Shown here one piece after another: positions 8,195-15,700 of a stretch of 42,612 nt of DNA. This stretch comes from Acidobacteriota bacterium (GTDB lineage: Bacteria; Acidobacteriota; Terriglobia; Bryobacterales; Bryobacteraceae), in NCBI GenBank assembly GCA_018268935.1, contig JAFDVS010000064.1:1-42612 (forward strand), read 5' to 3'. Numbering within the stretch: position 1 is the first letter of the stretch; each line of letters opens with the position of its first letter. Under the pieces are notes generated by a model. It was not told where the DNA came from and ran no database searches. It saw nothing but the letters and a program-made list of their open reading frames with translations. The position numbers and the translations under genes were made by a program.

Positions 8195-9722
8195 TCGTTT
8201 CGGATTTGCGGCGGTAGATCTCAATCACTGGCGCGCTTTTTCCAGTTATCATTTTCACACAAGTGTAGTGCGGCCCGGTTCGATTGCTCTTCAGAATTGC
8301 CGTCGCAACCTCGTCCCCGCTGATCGCCACCGCCCACTCCTCTCGCAGAAACAGGTCCGGACGCTTTTGCGCCGCCATCCAGTGCGGATTGTTCCCGTCC
8401 TGCAACACATCGCGCAGCGGAATGCCCGCCTCGCGAAAAATCCCCGCCAGGTCCCCCAGCGCCGAATAGACGCCTTCATGCGGCTTGCGATTCTCCTTCA
8501 GGTAAGCAGCCGCTTCCGCCGTCCAAGCCCGCCGCGCCTCGCTGTTCACCTGCGATTCCTTCCACGTAATCCACGCCTCCGCGCGCGGATAGGCCAGCCA
8601 CGGCACCAGAGCCGTGCCCACAATCAGCAGCGCCAGAATGCTCTGCCACCGGCCTCGCGCAACCGTCACCAGCGACGCCGCGCACACCACCAGCGCCGGA
8701 AACGCCGCCAGCCCGTACCGCGTGTTGTAGTAGCTGTTCGGCCACAAATGCGGCACGAAGATCGGAGTCCCCGACGAATAGATGCTCCACACATAGAATG
8801 CCACCGGCAGCAGAACCAGAATCAGCACGGCGAAAGCGCGCCGGAACAGCGTAGTGAAAATCCCCGCAATCCCCAGAACGATCAGCGATGCCCCTGCGCA
8901 CAATTGCGCGGCGGCGCGAAATTGCAGCCACGCCTTGGCAATGTCATGGTCCCCCGGATACTTGTCCATCCCTGCATCCAGCGCCCGCTGATAGATCATC
9001 TTTGCCGACCATTGCCCGTGGTAAAACTCCAGCGCATCCCCGTAATACCAGTAGTTGTGCGCCAGCCACCACAGCGGCCCCAGCGAGGCAATCACACCGA
9101 AAACAATGCCCCGCCCCAGCGTGATCTTCTTCCCGCCGAAAGCGAAATACAGCGCCGCAAAGGGAACCAGAAACCAGCCTTCGTAGCGAGTCAATGCGGC
9201 GACACTTGCCCCCACCGCGCCCACAATCGCCGCCGCGAAGCTCCCCCCCTGGCCATGCCACACGATCGCGTACAGCAGCATCGCGAATCCGGCCATGAAC
9301 ACCGTCTCCGTCATCGGAATCGACTGCAGATACAGAACGTTCGGATTCAACGCGAACAGCAACACCGCCGCCAGCGCTGCCGGCCTCGATTGGAACAGCC
9401 GGCGCACCGCCAGATACAGGAAGACGCCCGCCGTAACAAAGCAGGCCGAAGAAGGAATCGCGCCGGCCAACCCCGTCCGCCACCACTCATCGTTCCCGGC
9501 AAACGGCAACATCAGCCAGTGCGGCATCGGCAGCCACACCGTCCCCAATTGATCCCAGCCCGGAGTGCGCGAATCAATCATCCGCCGCGCATTCACCAAA
9601 TGCGCCTGCGCGTCGCCATAGTAGAGCGTGTAGCCGCGAGCCTGCGTCCACCAGATCGCGCCCGCGCCCAGCAACCCAAGCAGCACCAACACCGCGAGCG
9701 GGTCCAGCCAGGCCAGCCGCAT
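8154..9722 (-). CDS. GT39-like integral membrane glycosyltransferase
   Basis: A polytopic membrane protein of 522 aa with about ten to twelve hydrophobic helices (e.g. DPLAVLVLLGLLGAGAIWW at the N-terminus, ALAAVLLFALNPNVLYLQS, AAAIVGAVGASVAALTRYEG). The first extracytoplasmic loop carries YYGDAQAHLVNARRMIDSR followed by TVWLPMPHWLM, the arrangement of the PMT/ArnT (GT39, GT-C fold) class in which acidic residues of that loop are catalytic. Such enzymes transfer a sugar from a polyprenyl-phosphate donor to an acceptor outside the membrane. I chose the ATG at 9722, preceded by a purine-rich AGGGGAGGCAGGGGG; a TTG at 9785 would overlap the upstream kinase gene. It lies between a PfkB kinase and dapF in one operon. 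Donor and acceptor unknown. Confidence 0.78.
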   Translation of the reverse strand: MRLAWLDPLAVLVLLGLLGAGAIWWTQARGYTLYYGDAQAHLVNARRMIDSRTPGWDQLGTVWLPMPHWLMLPFAGNDEWWRTGLAGAIPSSACFVTAGVFLYLAVRRLFQSRPAALAAVLLFALNPNVLYLQSIPMTETVFMAGFAMLLYAIVWHGQGGSFAAAIVGAVGASVAALTRYEGWFLVPFAALYFAFGGKKITLGRGIVFGVIASLGPLWWLAHNYWYYGDALEFYHGQWSAKMIYQRALDAGMDKYPGDHDIAKAWLQFRAAAQLCAGASLIVLGIAGIFTTLFRRAFAVLILVLLPVAFYVWSIYSSGTPIFVPHLWPNSYYNTRYGLAAFPALVVCAASLVTVARGRWQSILALLIVGTALVPWLAYPRAEAWITWKESQVNSEARRAWTAEAAAYLKENRKPHEGVYSALGDLAGIFREAGIPLRDVLQDGNNPHWMAAQKRPDLFLREEWAVAISGDEVATAILKSNRTGPHYTCVKMITGKSAPVIEIYRRKSETNEDTIYQGSRRPE

Positions 9723-9753
9723 CCCGGCCCCCTGCCTCCCCTTCGAGCCCGAT

Positions 9754-10671
9754 TTAGAACGACGTGAAGCGGCGGAATTCTTCAAAGCGCTGGTCGATGT
9801 CTCCCCGCGTGAGAGTGCGGAAGCGGTCCACCCCGAAGCGTTCGCAGCAGAAGCTGCCCATCACTGACCCATAGACCACCGCGCGGCCCAGAGTCTTCGG
9901 ATCCACCGCCGATTTCGACGGGTCCACACCCTGTTCCGCCAGGTAACCCATGAAACCGCCGGCAAAGCAATCCCCCGCGCCCGTGGGATCGAACACCTGC
10001 TCCAGCAGGTACCCCGGCACCGCGAAGTAGCCCTCCGGATGGAACAGCATCGCCCCGTATTCCCCGCGCTTGATGATCAGCGTCTTCGGACCCATCGCCA
10101 TGATCTTCTGCGCCGCTTTCCCCAAGTGGCTTTCGCCCGAAAGCAGCCGCGCCTCGGAATCGTTGATCAGCAGAAAATCCCAGTGCGCAATGGTCGAAAG
10201 CAGTTCCGCGCGGAAATCGTTGATCCAGAAATTCATCGTATCGCCGCCGATGAGCCGCACCGCGTTCATCTGCTGGCGCACGCTATGCTGCAGCGCGGGC
10301 TGGATGTTGCCCAGCAGCGCGTACGGCTGTTCTTTGTAATGATCCGGCAGCTTCGGCTGAAACTCGGCGAAGACGTTCAGATCGGTGGTGAGCGTGGTCC
10401 GGTCGTTCATGTCCTGCGAGTACACGCCCGCCCAGAAGAACGTCTTGCCCGGAACCCGCTCCAATCCCTCAAGATCTATCCCGCGCGACCCCAGCAGGTC
10501 GAAATCTTCCTGGGCGAAATCTTCACCCACTACCGCCACTACCTTGGGCTGCGTAAAATAGCTCGCCGACAGAGCAATGTAGGTGCATGCTCCGCCGAGC
10601 ATCCGATCTACTTTTCCATGGGGAGTTTCGACGCCATCATAGGCGACCGATCCGACAACAACCAGCGACAT
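9754..10671 (-). CDS. PfkB-family carbohydrate/nucleoside kinase
   Basis: A 305-residue ribokinase-fold kinase. The N-terminal motif GGACTYIALSAS (residues 26-37) matches PfkB signature 1 in form (GG..N/T..A), and signature 2 is clear at 228-239: DPTGAGDCFAGG, with Asp234 as the catalytic base. LLINDSEARLLSGE (167-180) and KTLIIKRGEYGAMLF (196-210) are the usual internal landmarks. The enzyme phosphorylates a sugar or nucleoside hydroxyl with ATP in the cytosol. The N-terminus MSLVVVGSVAYDGVETPHGK resembles a subgroup often labelled 'sugar kinase' or adenosine-kinase-like, so the substrate is open. It is the first gene of the minus-strand operon kinase, glycosyltransferase, dapF, dehydrogenase. 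The first three-gene junctions are tight, so shared expression is likely. Confidence 0.88.
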   Translation of the reverse strand: MSLVVVGSVAYDGVETPHGKVDRMLGGACTYIALSASYFTQPKVVAVVGEDFAQEDFDLLGSRGIDLEGLERVPGKTFFWAGVYSQDMNDRTTLTTDLNVFAEFQPKLPDHYKEQPYALLGNIQPALQHSVRQQMNAVRLIGGDTMNFWINDFRAELLSTIAHWDFLLINDSEARLLSGESHLGKAAQKIMAMGPKTLIIKRGEYGAMLFHPEGYFAVPGYLLEQVFDPTGAGDCFAGGFMGYLAEQGVDPSKSAVDPKTLGRAVVYGSVMGSFCCERFGVDRFRTLTRGDIDQRFEEFRRFTSF

Positions 10672-10851
10672 TCGAGTGTGGGAGTCCTTCTATTGGGGTG
10701 GGAAGCCCCGCAAGGCGTTCCGCTGACTATTGTGGCATTCGCCGTACGCGTGTGGCAATGGTAGGCGCCATCAGCGGAAGTTCTCAACCAGGTTGTTCGC
10801 GGCCCGGCGCCGCGAGTTTTCATCCCAGTCGAAAACGTCTTCTCTGCGCCA

Positions 10852-11832
10852 TCAGAACCTCACAATCCTTGGTGACCGTCCGCGGCGCCGGAGCCAATGG
10901 CCTCCCCTGAGCACAGCCAAGCTTAAGCCCAGGACGGTCAACGTAGATGGTTCCGGAACGTTGGTCTCGCTCTGGAAGAAAGCCGTGGACTTCAATTGCG
11001 TCCCGGCTGTGTCCATAACTACCTGAATCGGAAACGCAGCCGGATTCGATCCATCCACCGATGGCGTAATTCCGCGGATTGTGAATTCCGTGACACCGCC
11101 GTTGGCGAAGACGAACTGATCTCCAGGGCCAAATGATCCAAGAAATGTGGAGCCGCTATATAGCTGGAACGGTGCTCCAAAGCCCGAGGGGAAGCCGTTC
11201 AGCGACAGGAAATGTGAGCCGTCCAAGGTCTCGTAACGGTACGCGTTAGCCACGATGGGGTCTACCCATCCAACCGTGATAGCCAAGGCGAACAAGCATT
11301 CCAGCGTCTGCCCAATATTGGTGGCACACGTTTCCGGGTAGAGCGGATTGCTCTCGCTGATGCCAGGCCCCCCAGCGTACAGAATATTGTCCATCGAGAT
11401 GTTGCCGTTGTGCATTTCGATGTGGCCAGGAGTTCCGGATGAGCTAAAAAGGACTCCAAAGAAGCCGTGGTCCGATAGTTGGAACGAGTTCAAGTCGACA
11501 TCCACTCTCGGGTTGGAGCCTCCCGAACTCGTGTAATCGAAGCCAATGTAAGTGAGTCCTCCTATCACATCGAAGCCGATAAACGCGCTAGGGCCACAGC
11601 ACGACACAAGAGCCCCACCCTGAATGGATTGAAAGCCTTTATACAAGATCCCCGACTTTTGGAAAGGTTGGGTACGAAGACCGGAAGCCAGGCTCGAAAA
11701 ATTCTCCTGCCCCAGAGGGCTGGAGCCCACGGCGTTGACGAAAGCACTTTTGTCGGTATAAGTTCCAATGACAGCGGCATGGCCTACAGCCGCACCAATG
11801 AAAACAGTGGTCAATAATCCGCTCAATCGCAT
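10852..11832 (-). CDS. PEP-CTERM sorting domain protein, 326 aa
   Basis: A secreted protein with an N-terminal signal peptide (LLTTVFIGAAVGHAAV) and a C-terminal exosortase sorting signal: VPEPSTL, a hydrophobic stretch (TVLGLSLAVLRGGHWL) and an Arg-rich end (RRRGRSP). In this class the C-terminus is recognised by exosortase (EpsH/XrtA type) and the protein goes to the outer surface or extracellular matrix. The body is a beta-rich, Gly/Ser/Phe-rich domain with no catalytic motif. The ATG follows GGAGAG at normal spacing. Codon bias is weaker than in neighbouring housekeeping genes. It is divergent from a membrane-anchored putative regulator at 12013; the same pairing recurs at 33628-36519. 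Confidence 0.85.
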   Translation of the reverse strand: MRLSGLLTTVFIGAAVGHAAVIGTYTDKSAFVNAVGSSPLGQENFSSLASGLRTQPFQKSGILYKGFQSIQGGALVSCCGPSAFIGFDVIGGLTYIGFDYTSSGGSNPRVDVDLNSFQLSDHGFFGVLFSSSGTPGHIEMHNGNISMDNILYAGGPGISESNPLYPETCATNIGQTLECLFALAITVGWVDPIVANAYRYETLDGSHFLSLNGFPSGFGAPFQLYSGSTFLGSFGPGDQFVFANGGVTEFTIRGITPSVDGSNPAAFPIQVVMDTAGTQLKSTAFFQSETNVPEPSTLTVLGLSLAVLRGGHWLRRRGRSPRIVRF

Positions 11833-11914
11833 AGACAGTTCTCTCCGGGTATGGGGTTTGATCCGATGCAGACCCCGTAGTGCAATTTTTACTTCTCAAA
11901 CAAACCCGCAGCGT

Positions 11915-11926
11915 GTAACCTGTTAC
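11915..11926. promoter_or_regulatory. Inverted GTAAC/GTTAC half-sites in a divergent intergenic region
   Basis: GTAAC, two bases, GTTAC form a perfect 5-base inverted repeat in the 180-base region between the PEP-CTERM gene (start 11832) and the putative regulator (start 12013). Paired copies of the same half-site occur upstream of two other PEP-CTERM genes (19565-19584 and 34703-34718). A regulator-binding site is inference; the repeat itself is seen directly. Confidence 0.35.
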
Positions 11927-12012
11927 GGTGCAGTGTGTTTGGGTCTTCACAGTTTGTGCGGCATGCCCCGACCACAGCAAGAGAATGCCGCCCCGCTTAC
12001 GGAGAATTCACG

Positions 12013-12885
12013 GTGAACGCCAACCTGAATCAACTGAAAACAAATGAGTTGCCAGATGAAGCCCGCACGCTCATCATCCGTAACCATCTGGCCCTCTTAT
12101 CCGCTAGCCCGGCTCTTTCCAAGGCTTCCTCGCTCCGCAGGCTCCTCGAATACGTGGTTCGGGCCTCCCTCGATGGGCGTCAGGATACGCTCAAGGAATA
12201 CGAACTAGGCGTCGCCGTCTTTGAACGAGGCCCCGACTTCGACCCCCGTGTCGACACCATCGTCCGTGTCCAGGCGCGAAAACTGCGTCAACGGCTCACC
12301 GAATACTACGAACAGGAAGGAGCGAATTCTCCCGTCCGCATCATCCTCTCCCCTGGAGCCTACGCTCCCGAGTTCCATTTCGGCCCCCTACCCGCCGTCG
12401 TTCCCCCGCCACCTGCACCCCGGCGGCGCTGGACTGCCGTCGCTGTGGCCGCCTGCCTCTCCGCCCTCAGCATCGGCTTCATCGCCGGACATAGCGCCGG
12501 AGTCCGCTCCGCCAGCACTCCATCCATGCCTCTCTCCCTGGGGAAATTCGAAGCCTTGCATCCCTCTGCGCAGGGAACATCGATCGCAAATCGATTCCGA
12601 ACTGGAATGGGCCAGGAACTGAGACGCATCAACCTGACACCTCTTGATGCCCCCGCGAGTTCCGGGTTGGAAATGACTGGAGCCGTGGAAATCCTCGGCT
12701 CGCGTGTGCGTATGGATTGCACTTTGCGTAGTCTCAAACACAATACCGCCTATGGAGTGGCACATTTGAAGGCGATGCCGCCAGTGAGGCTTTCCTCGAT
12801 TCCGTCCCCCGCATGGCCGCCCAACGCGCCAAGGACGCCGTCGCCGACTTTGAATGCCTGCACATCTTTTGAGTGCGCCTTATGA
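12013..12885 (+). CDS. TM-anchored putative regulator with wHTH-like N-terminal domain, frameshifted near the 3' end
   Basis: I start it at the GTG at 12013, which has GGAG eight bases upstream. Residues 20-120 form a domain shared with the gene at 34723 (compare LKEYELGVAVFERGPDFDPR and LKEYTIALEVFDRTADYDPK, then RVQARKLRQRLTEYYE and RVEASKLRARLERYYE). I take it as a DNA-binding-type winged domain; this is inference. One membrane helix follows (TAVAVAACLSALSIGFIAG, about 141-159). The frame then loses coding character at about 12740 and becomes Pro/Ser-rich, while the frame offset by two encodes a GC3-rich continuation (YRLWSGTFEGDAASEAFLDS) ending at 12872. That continuation aligns with FRVWSSSWDAAQGGSEQQAR of the paralogue. 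A single-base indel near 12730-12744 therefore breaks the gene, or is a sequence error. It lies divergent from a PEP-CTERM gene. Confidence 0.75.
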   Translation: MNANLNQLKTNELPDEARTLIIRNHLALLSASPALSKASSLRRLLEYVVRASLDGRQDTLKEYELGVAVFERGPDFDPRVDTIVRVQARKLRQRLTEYYEQEGANSPVRIILSPGAYAPEFHFGPLPAVVPPPPAPRRRWTAVAVAACLSALSIGFIAGHSAGVRSASTPSMPLSLGKFEALHPSAQGTSIANRFRTGMGQELRRINLTPLDAPASSGLEMTGAVEILGSRVRMDCTLRSLKHNTAYGVAHLKAMPPVRLSSIPSPAWPPNAPRTPSPTLNACTSFECAL

Positions 12886-13514
12886 GACCAATCTTGCCCT
12901 GGTGCGCCGCTGTCTGCGCAATCTTTGCCTTTGCCGCAACGACTGCCACTGATCTCGAACGGGAGTTTTCCATCGATCCCGCCAAAGGCCCCAGCAACTG
13001 GACCTTCGGATGGAAAGACGAGTTGCAAGGTTCCTTCCTCCAGTTCCCCCACCGCTTCCCCTCCGAATTCTGGGGCGCAAGCGTAATCGTTCACTCGCGC
13101 ACCGGAGGCCCCGTAACCGAAAGCTCAACCTGCTGTCCGCTTATCTTGAAGCACGTCGGGGACCGGCCCGTTCTGGGAGCGCCTGGCTTTCGCCTCGCCG
13201 CCGGCAGCGTGATGCTTCATCCAGGTCCAAAAGGCGAATACAGCGTGGCCCGCTGGGCCTGCCCCGCCGCATCCCACTACACCCTCGAAGCCAGTTTCGC
13301 CACCGTCGGATATGGATCCACCGACGTGCACGTCGGCAAGAACAACCACATCCTCGCCTCCGCTTCCCTCAACGGCATCCGCACCAGGCACGATTTCTAT
13401 TTCTCCAGACTCGAATGCCACCACGGCGAGAGCCTCGAGTTTTCCGTCGGCTACGGCGACAATCGAAACTTCACCGGCGACAGCACATCCCTCTCCGTCC
13501 GAATCGCGAAGTGA
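12882..13514 (+). CDS. Secreted protein with a domain resembling that of PEP-CTERM proteins, no sorting tail
   Basis: A 210-residue exported protein: signal peptide RPILPWCAAVCAIFAFAATTA, then a beta-sandwich-type domain. Landmarks are GPSNWTFGW, VMLHPGPKGEYSVARWACP, YGSTDVHVGKNNHIL and LEFSVGYGDNRNFTGDST. I recall this order (Trp-Gly start, LHPGP..EYSV.RW, DVHV, VGYG..) from the body of many PEP-CTERM proteins, but this one ends at SVRIAK with no PEP motif or anchor. It should therefore be released, or bound by other means. The ATG overlaps the stop of the preceding frame (ATGA); a GTG at 12873 would start directly after the regulator's likely true stop. Coupling to the regulator gene suggests a shared role. 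No enzymatic residues are evident. Confidence 0.75.
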   Translation: MRPILPWCAAVCAIFAFAATTATDLEREFSIDPAKGPSNWTFGWKDELQGSFLQFPHRFPSEFWGASVIVHSRTGGPVTESSTCCPLILKHVGDRPVLGAPGFRLAAGSVMLHPGPKGEYSVARWACPAASHYTLEASFATVGYGSTDVHVGKNNHILASASLNGIRTRHDFYFSRLECHHGESLEFSVGYGDNRNFTGDSTSLSVRIAK

Positions 13515-13572
13515 TTGACATCACTTGGGGAAATAAAGCAGAAACCCCGAATTCCTGCTATTATAGTAGAAG

Positions 13573-13794
13573 ATGCAGAAACATCAAGCTGTCCTCTCTG
13601 CCTACCACTTCCGCCGCAACCAAGCTGACGGGATGATCCAAGTACTCAACGAAACCTCCTACGTCATGGCTGAATACAACCAGCGTACCGGAGCCGTCAA
13701 ATGGATTCGCGTCGTCCTGGCAAGCCAGCGGGAGATGATTGAGAAATGGCTCGGCGAGCATTACCCCGTGCACGCCGCCGCCGCGGGCCGCTGA
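13573..13794 (+). CDS. Small hypothetical protein, 73 aa
   Basis: A short protein of mixed charge, with no signal peptide or membrane segment: it begins MQKHQAVLSAYHFRRNQAD and contains YVMAEYNQRTGAVKWIRVVL and REMIEKWLGEHYPVHAAAAG. Third positions are GC-rich and a strong terminator follows 40 bases after the stop, which supports a real transcription unit. Upstream, TTGACA (13515-13520) is a perfect -35 box, but no -10 sits at a normal distance; TATTAT (13559-13564) is 38 bases downstream of it. I do not recognise a family. Confidence 0.6.
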   Translation: MQKHQAVLSAYHFRRNQADGMIQVLNETSYVMAEYNQRTGAVKWIRVVLASQREMIEKWLGEHYPVHAAAAGR

Positions 13795-13830
13795 TAGTAG
13801 CCATCAGCGCGTTCGGCTAAACGAAACGCA

Positions 13831-13870
13831 AAAAAAGCCTCCATGGAAGTTTGGCCCATGGAGGCTTTTT
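13831..13870. terminator. Bidirectional Rho-independent terminator
   Basis: A perfect 10-base stem (GCCTCCATGG, 13837-13846, with CCATGGAGGC, 13856-13865) and a nine-base loop, preceded by seven A and followed by five T. It reads as an intrinsic terminator on both strands, serving the small plus-strand gene ending at 13794 and the minus-strand DinB-like gene ending at 13877. Confidence 0.92.
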
Positions 13871-13876
13871 CTTTCG

Positions 13877-14404
13877 CTATTGCTTCTTCCGTCCCCCGCC
13901 GCCCCGTCCTTCACTCGATGGCGGCACCTGCCCCTTCAACCGCAGATGCACCGCCATCTGCGCATATTCGTGCTCAATATGCACCGTATTCCCATATAGC
14001 GTCCCTAACCGCGAGCGCTGCCCCATCCGCCCTTCAATCATCTCCGTCGCCTTCGCATCCGACAACATGCCATAAGCCTTATCGCATTCCTCCATCGAAG
14101 TCTTCAGCACCGCCACCAGATCCGCCTTCGTCGTCTTCGAAGCAGCCCCCGCCATCTTCCTCTCCCCGCTATACGCGGAGCATACTCCCATCGCCGAGTC
14201 GGCGGTATGGGCCACCAGTTGCCGGAAACTCTGGCTCTCCGGCGCCGGCTTGAAGTCATAATCGCCTTCGGGCATCTTTTCAGCCGCCCCGATGACATTG
14301 TTCTTGGTGCGTGTCCAGGCTTGGCGTGCTTCCGTGCTCAACGGATCGCCTTGCCCCTGAAGCAGCGCCGAGGCAAACAGAACGGACAGGGTGAGTGTGC
14401 GCAT
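13877..14404 (-). CDS. Exported DinB-fold (DinB/YfiT superfamily) protein
   Basis: A 175-residue protein with a signal peptide (MRTLTLSVLFASALLQGQG) and a four-helix-bundle DinB-like domain. The metal-triad positions are visible as QLVAHTADS (His66) and GNTVHIEHEYAQMAVHLR (His142 or His145, and His153), and the family ending HLRLKGQVPPSS is present. Members of this superfamily bind a divalent metal and include thiol-dependent transferases; many acidobacterial members are exported and uncharacterised. A Gly/Arg/Lys-rich tail (EGRGGGGRKKQ) follows the domain. The gene stands alone, ends just before a strong shared terminator, and is divergent from the secreted hypothetical at 14490. The precise reaction is unknown. 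Confidence 0.85.
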   Translation of the reverse strand: MRTLTLSVLFASALLQGQGDPLSTEARQAWTRTKNNVIGAAEKMPEGDYDFKPAPESQSFRQLVAHTADSAMGVCSAYSGERKMAGAASKTTKADLVAVLKTSMEECDKAYGMLSDAKATEMIEGRMGQRSRLGTLYGNTVHIEHEYAQMAVHLRLKGQVPPSSEGRGGGGRKKQ

Positions 14405-14489
14405 GGGGGGTAGTATATACCCGTTGGTCCATCTTTGCTACGCTCTCGCCCTAATGTTTCTAAGTAGTTCCTCCGATGAGTGAACAGCT

Positions 14490-15572
14490 ATGCGTATCGC
14501 CTTGGTCGCGCTGCTCCTGATGCTGTTGCCGCTCATCGCGGTTTCGCAGCCCCTCCGTACGGCGAAGTGGACCATCCTGCCACTGGCCCATCCCAACGCC
14601 AGGCTCCTGCTCGGCCTCGATTGGCGCCGCGTCCTCGATTCCCCCCTCGGAAAAGTTGTCCAGGATCAGGTCTCCAAAGGCGGCCATCCCCTCCTCGGAT
14701 TCCTCGATTCCATCGAAAACGTCGACCGGATACTCGTCTCCTCGCCCGGCGCCGATGACGGCGAAAAGGCCCCCTTGTTGGTAATCGGCGAAGGACGCTT
14801 TCTCCTTCCCCGTATCCGCGAAATGGCGAAGGCCGACGGCGCGCTCTCCCGCAAGTACAACGATGTCGAACTGCTGGTCCCGCCCAACGCCACCAACGCC
14901 GATCTTCATTTCGCCCTCCTCGATGGGCACACTATCCTCTTCGGCGACGGCTCCAGCGTGAAGCAGGCCATCGACCGCTGGCAGCGCGCCACGCAGGAAG
15001 CGCATGATCGCAACCCCGTCTTCTTCCGTGCCGCGACGCTCTCTACCATGCAGGAAATCTGGGCCGTGGTGCATGACCCCGCCTCCTCCCTCTCCGCCCT
15101 CGGCATCAGTGGCAGCGGTTTAGCGGAACAAGTCGAAAACGTCGAATTCGGAATTACGGTCGGGCAGACTTTGGATGCCACCGTATGGATCAAGGGGGCA
15201 ACGGAGGAGGCTGGGGAGATGCTGGCGACAGGATTGCCGGCGCTTCTCCAGCTTGCCGCCTTGACCTATCACCAGCAGCCGTCGCTCGCCCAAGTGGCGC
15301 GGCGGCTGAAGGTGGTCAACGAAAAAGAGCACGTCAAAATGGGTGTCTCCATCGACGCCAAACTCTTCGGCCGTAGCATGGACGAACTGCGCGCATCCAC
15401 CGTCACCACCACCACCGCGGTAGCCGCGCCGCAATCCGCCGCCGCGCAACTGCCTCCCGCCGCTGCCGCAGCCGCCGCTTCCGATGGGCCACCCCAACGC
15501 CGCGTCGTCCGCATCGTCGGCATGGACGAAGGCGTCAAAGAAATCCCCTACGAAGTCAAACGCCCCGACTGA
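14490..15572 (+). CDS. Secreted hypothetical protein, 360 aa
   Basis: An N-terminal signal peptide (RIALVALLLMLLPLIAVSQP) is followed by about 290 residues of mixed alpha/beta sequence containing PNARLLLGLDWRRVLDSPLG, NVDRILVSSPGADDGEKAPL and LDGHTILFGDGSSVKQAIDR. A low-complexity Thr/Ala/Pro segment (about residues 303-335) follows, then a basic tail RRVVRIVGMDEGVKEIPYEV. The early segments recall surface-exposed hypothetical proteins that compare a stored value with a computed one, but I cannot name a family and see no catalytic motif. It lies directly upstream of the TonB-dependent receptor on the same strand, with a 128-base gap, so joint transcription is possible but not shown. Confidence 0.75.
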   Translation: MRIALVALLLMLLPLIAVSQPLRTAKWTILPLAHPNARLLLGLDWRRVLDSPLGKVVQDQVSKGGHPLLGFLDSIENVDRILVSSPGADDGEKAPLLVIGEGRFLLPRIREMAKADGALSRKYNDVELLVPPNATNADLHFALLDGHTILFGDGSSVKQAIDRWQRATQEAHDRNPVFFRAATLSTMQEIWAVVHDPASSLSALGISGSGLAEQVENVEFGITVGQTLDATVWIKGATEEAGEMLATGLPALLQLAALTYHQQPSLAQVARRLKVVNEKEHVKMGVSIDAKLFGRSMDELRASTVTTTTAVAAPQSAAAQLPPAAAAAAASDGPPQRRVVRIVGMDEGVKEIPYEVKRPD

Positions 15573-15700
15573 ACAGCGCGTATTGTTCCGCCGTCACTCA
15601 CTTGCATCCGCAACACCTGTAACGCCCGAGCACATAGACCACACCCCCAACCATCCCTAAGCTAGTGGACAAGACTACCGCAAGCTCAGGGAGATATACC

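Noticed and set aside
8175..9767. 530-codon open frame on the plus strand opposite the glycosyltransferase gene
   Set aside because: Arg/Pro/His/Gln-rich composition is typical of antisense reading in high-GC DNA; the minus strand has a clear membrane protein.
10798..10814. Hairpin CGCGGC / GCCGCG with following TTTT on the plus strand
   Set aside because: It would act on the plus strand, where no gene ends; the neighbouring genes are on the minus strand.
12730..12750. Programmed -1 frameshift in the regulator gene
   Set aside because: No canonical X XXY YYZ slippery heptamer is visible, so a mutation or sequence error is preferred.
13515..13567. TTGACA promoter before the small gene at 13573
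   Set aside because: The only good -10-like boxes (TATTAT, TATAGT) are about 40 bases from the -35, far beyond a workable spacing.
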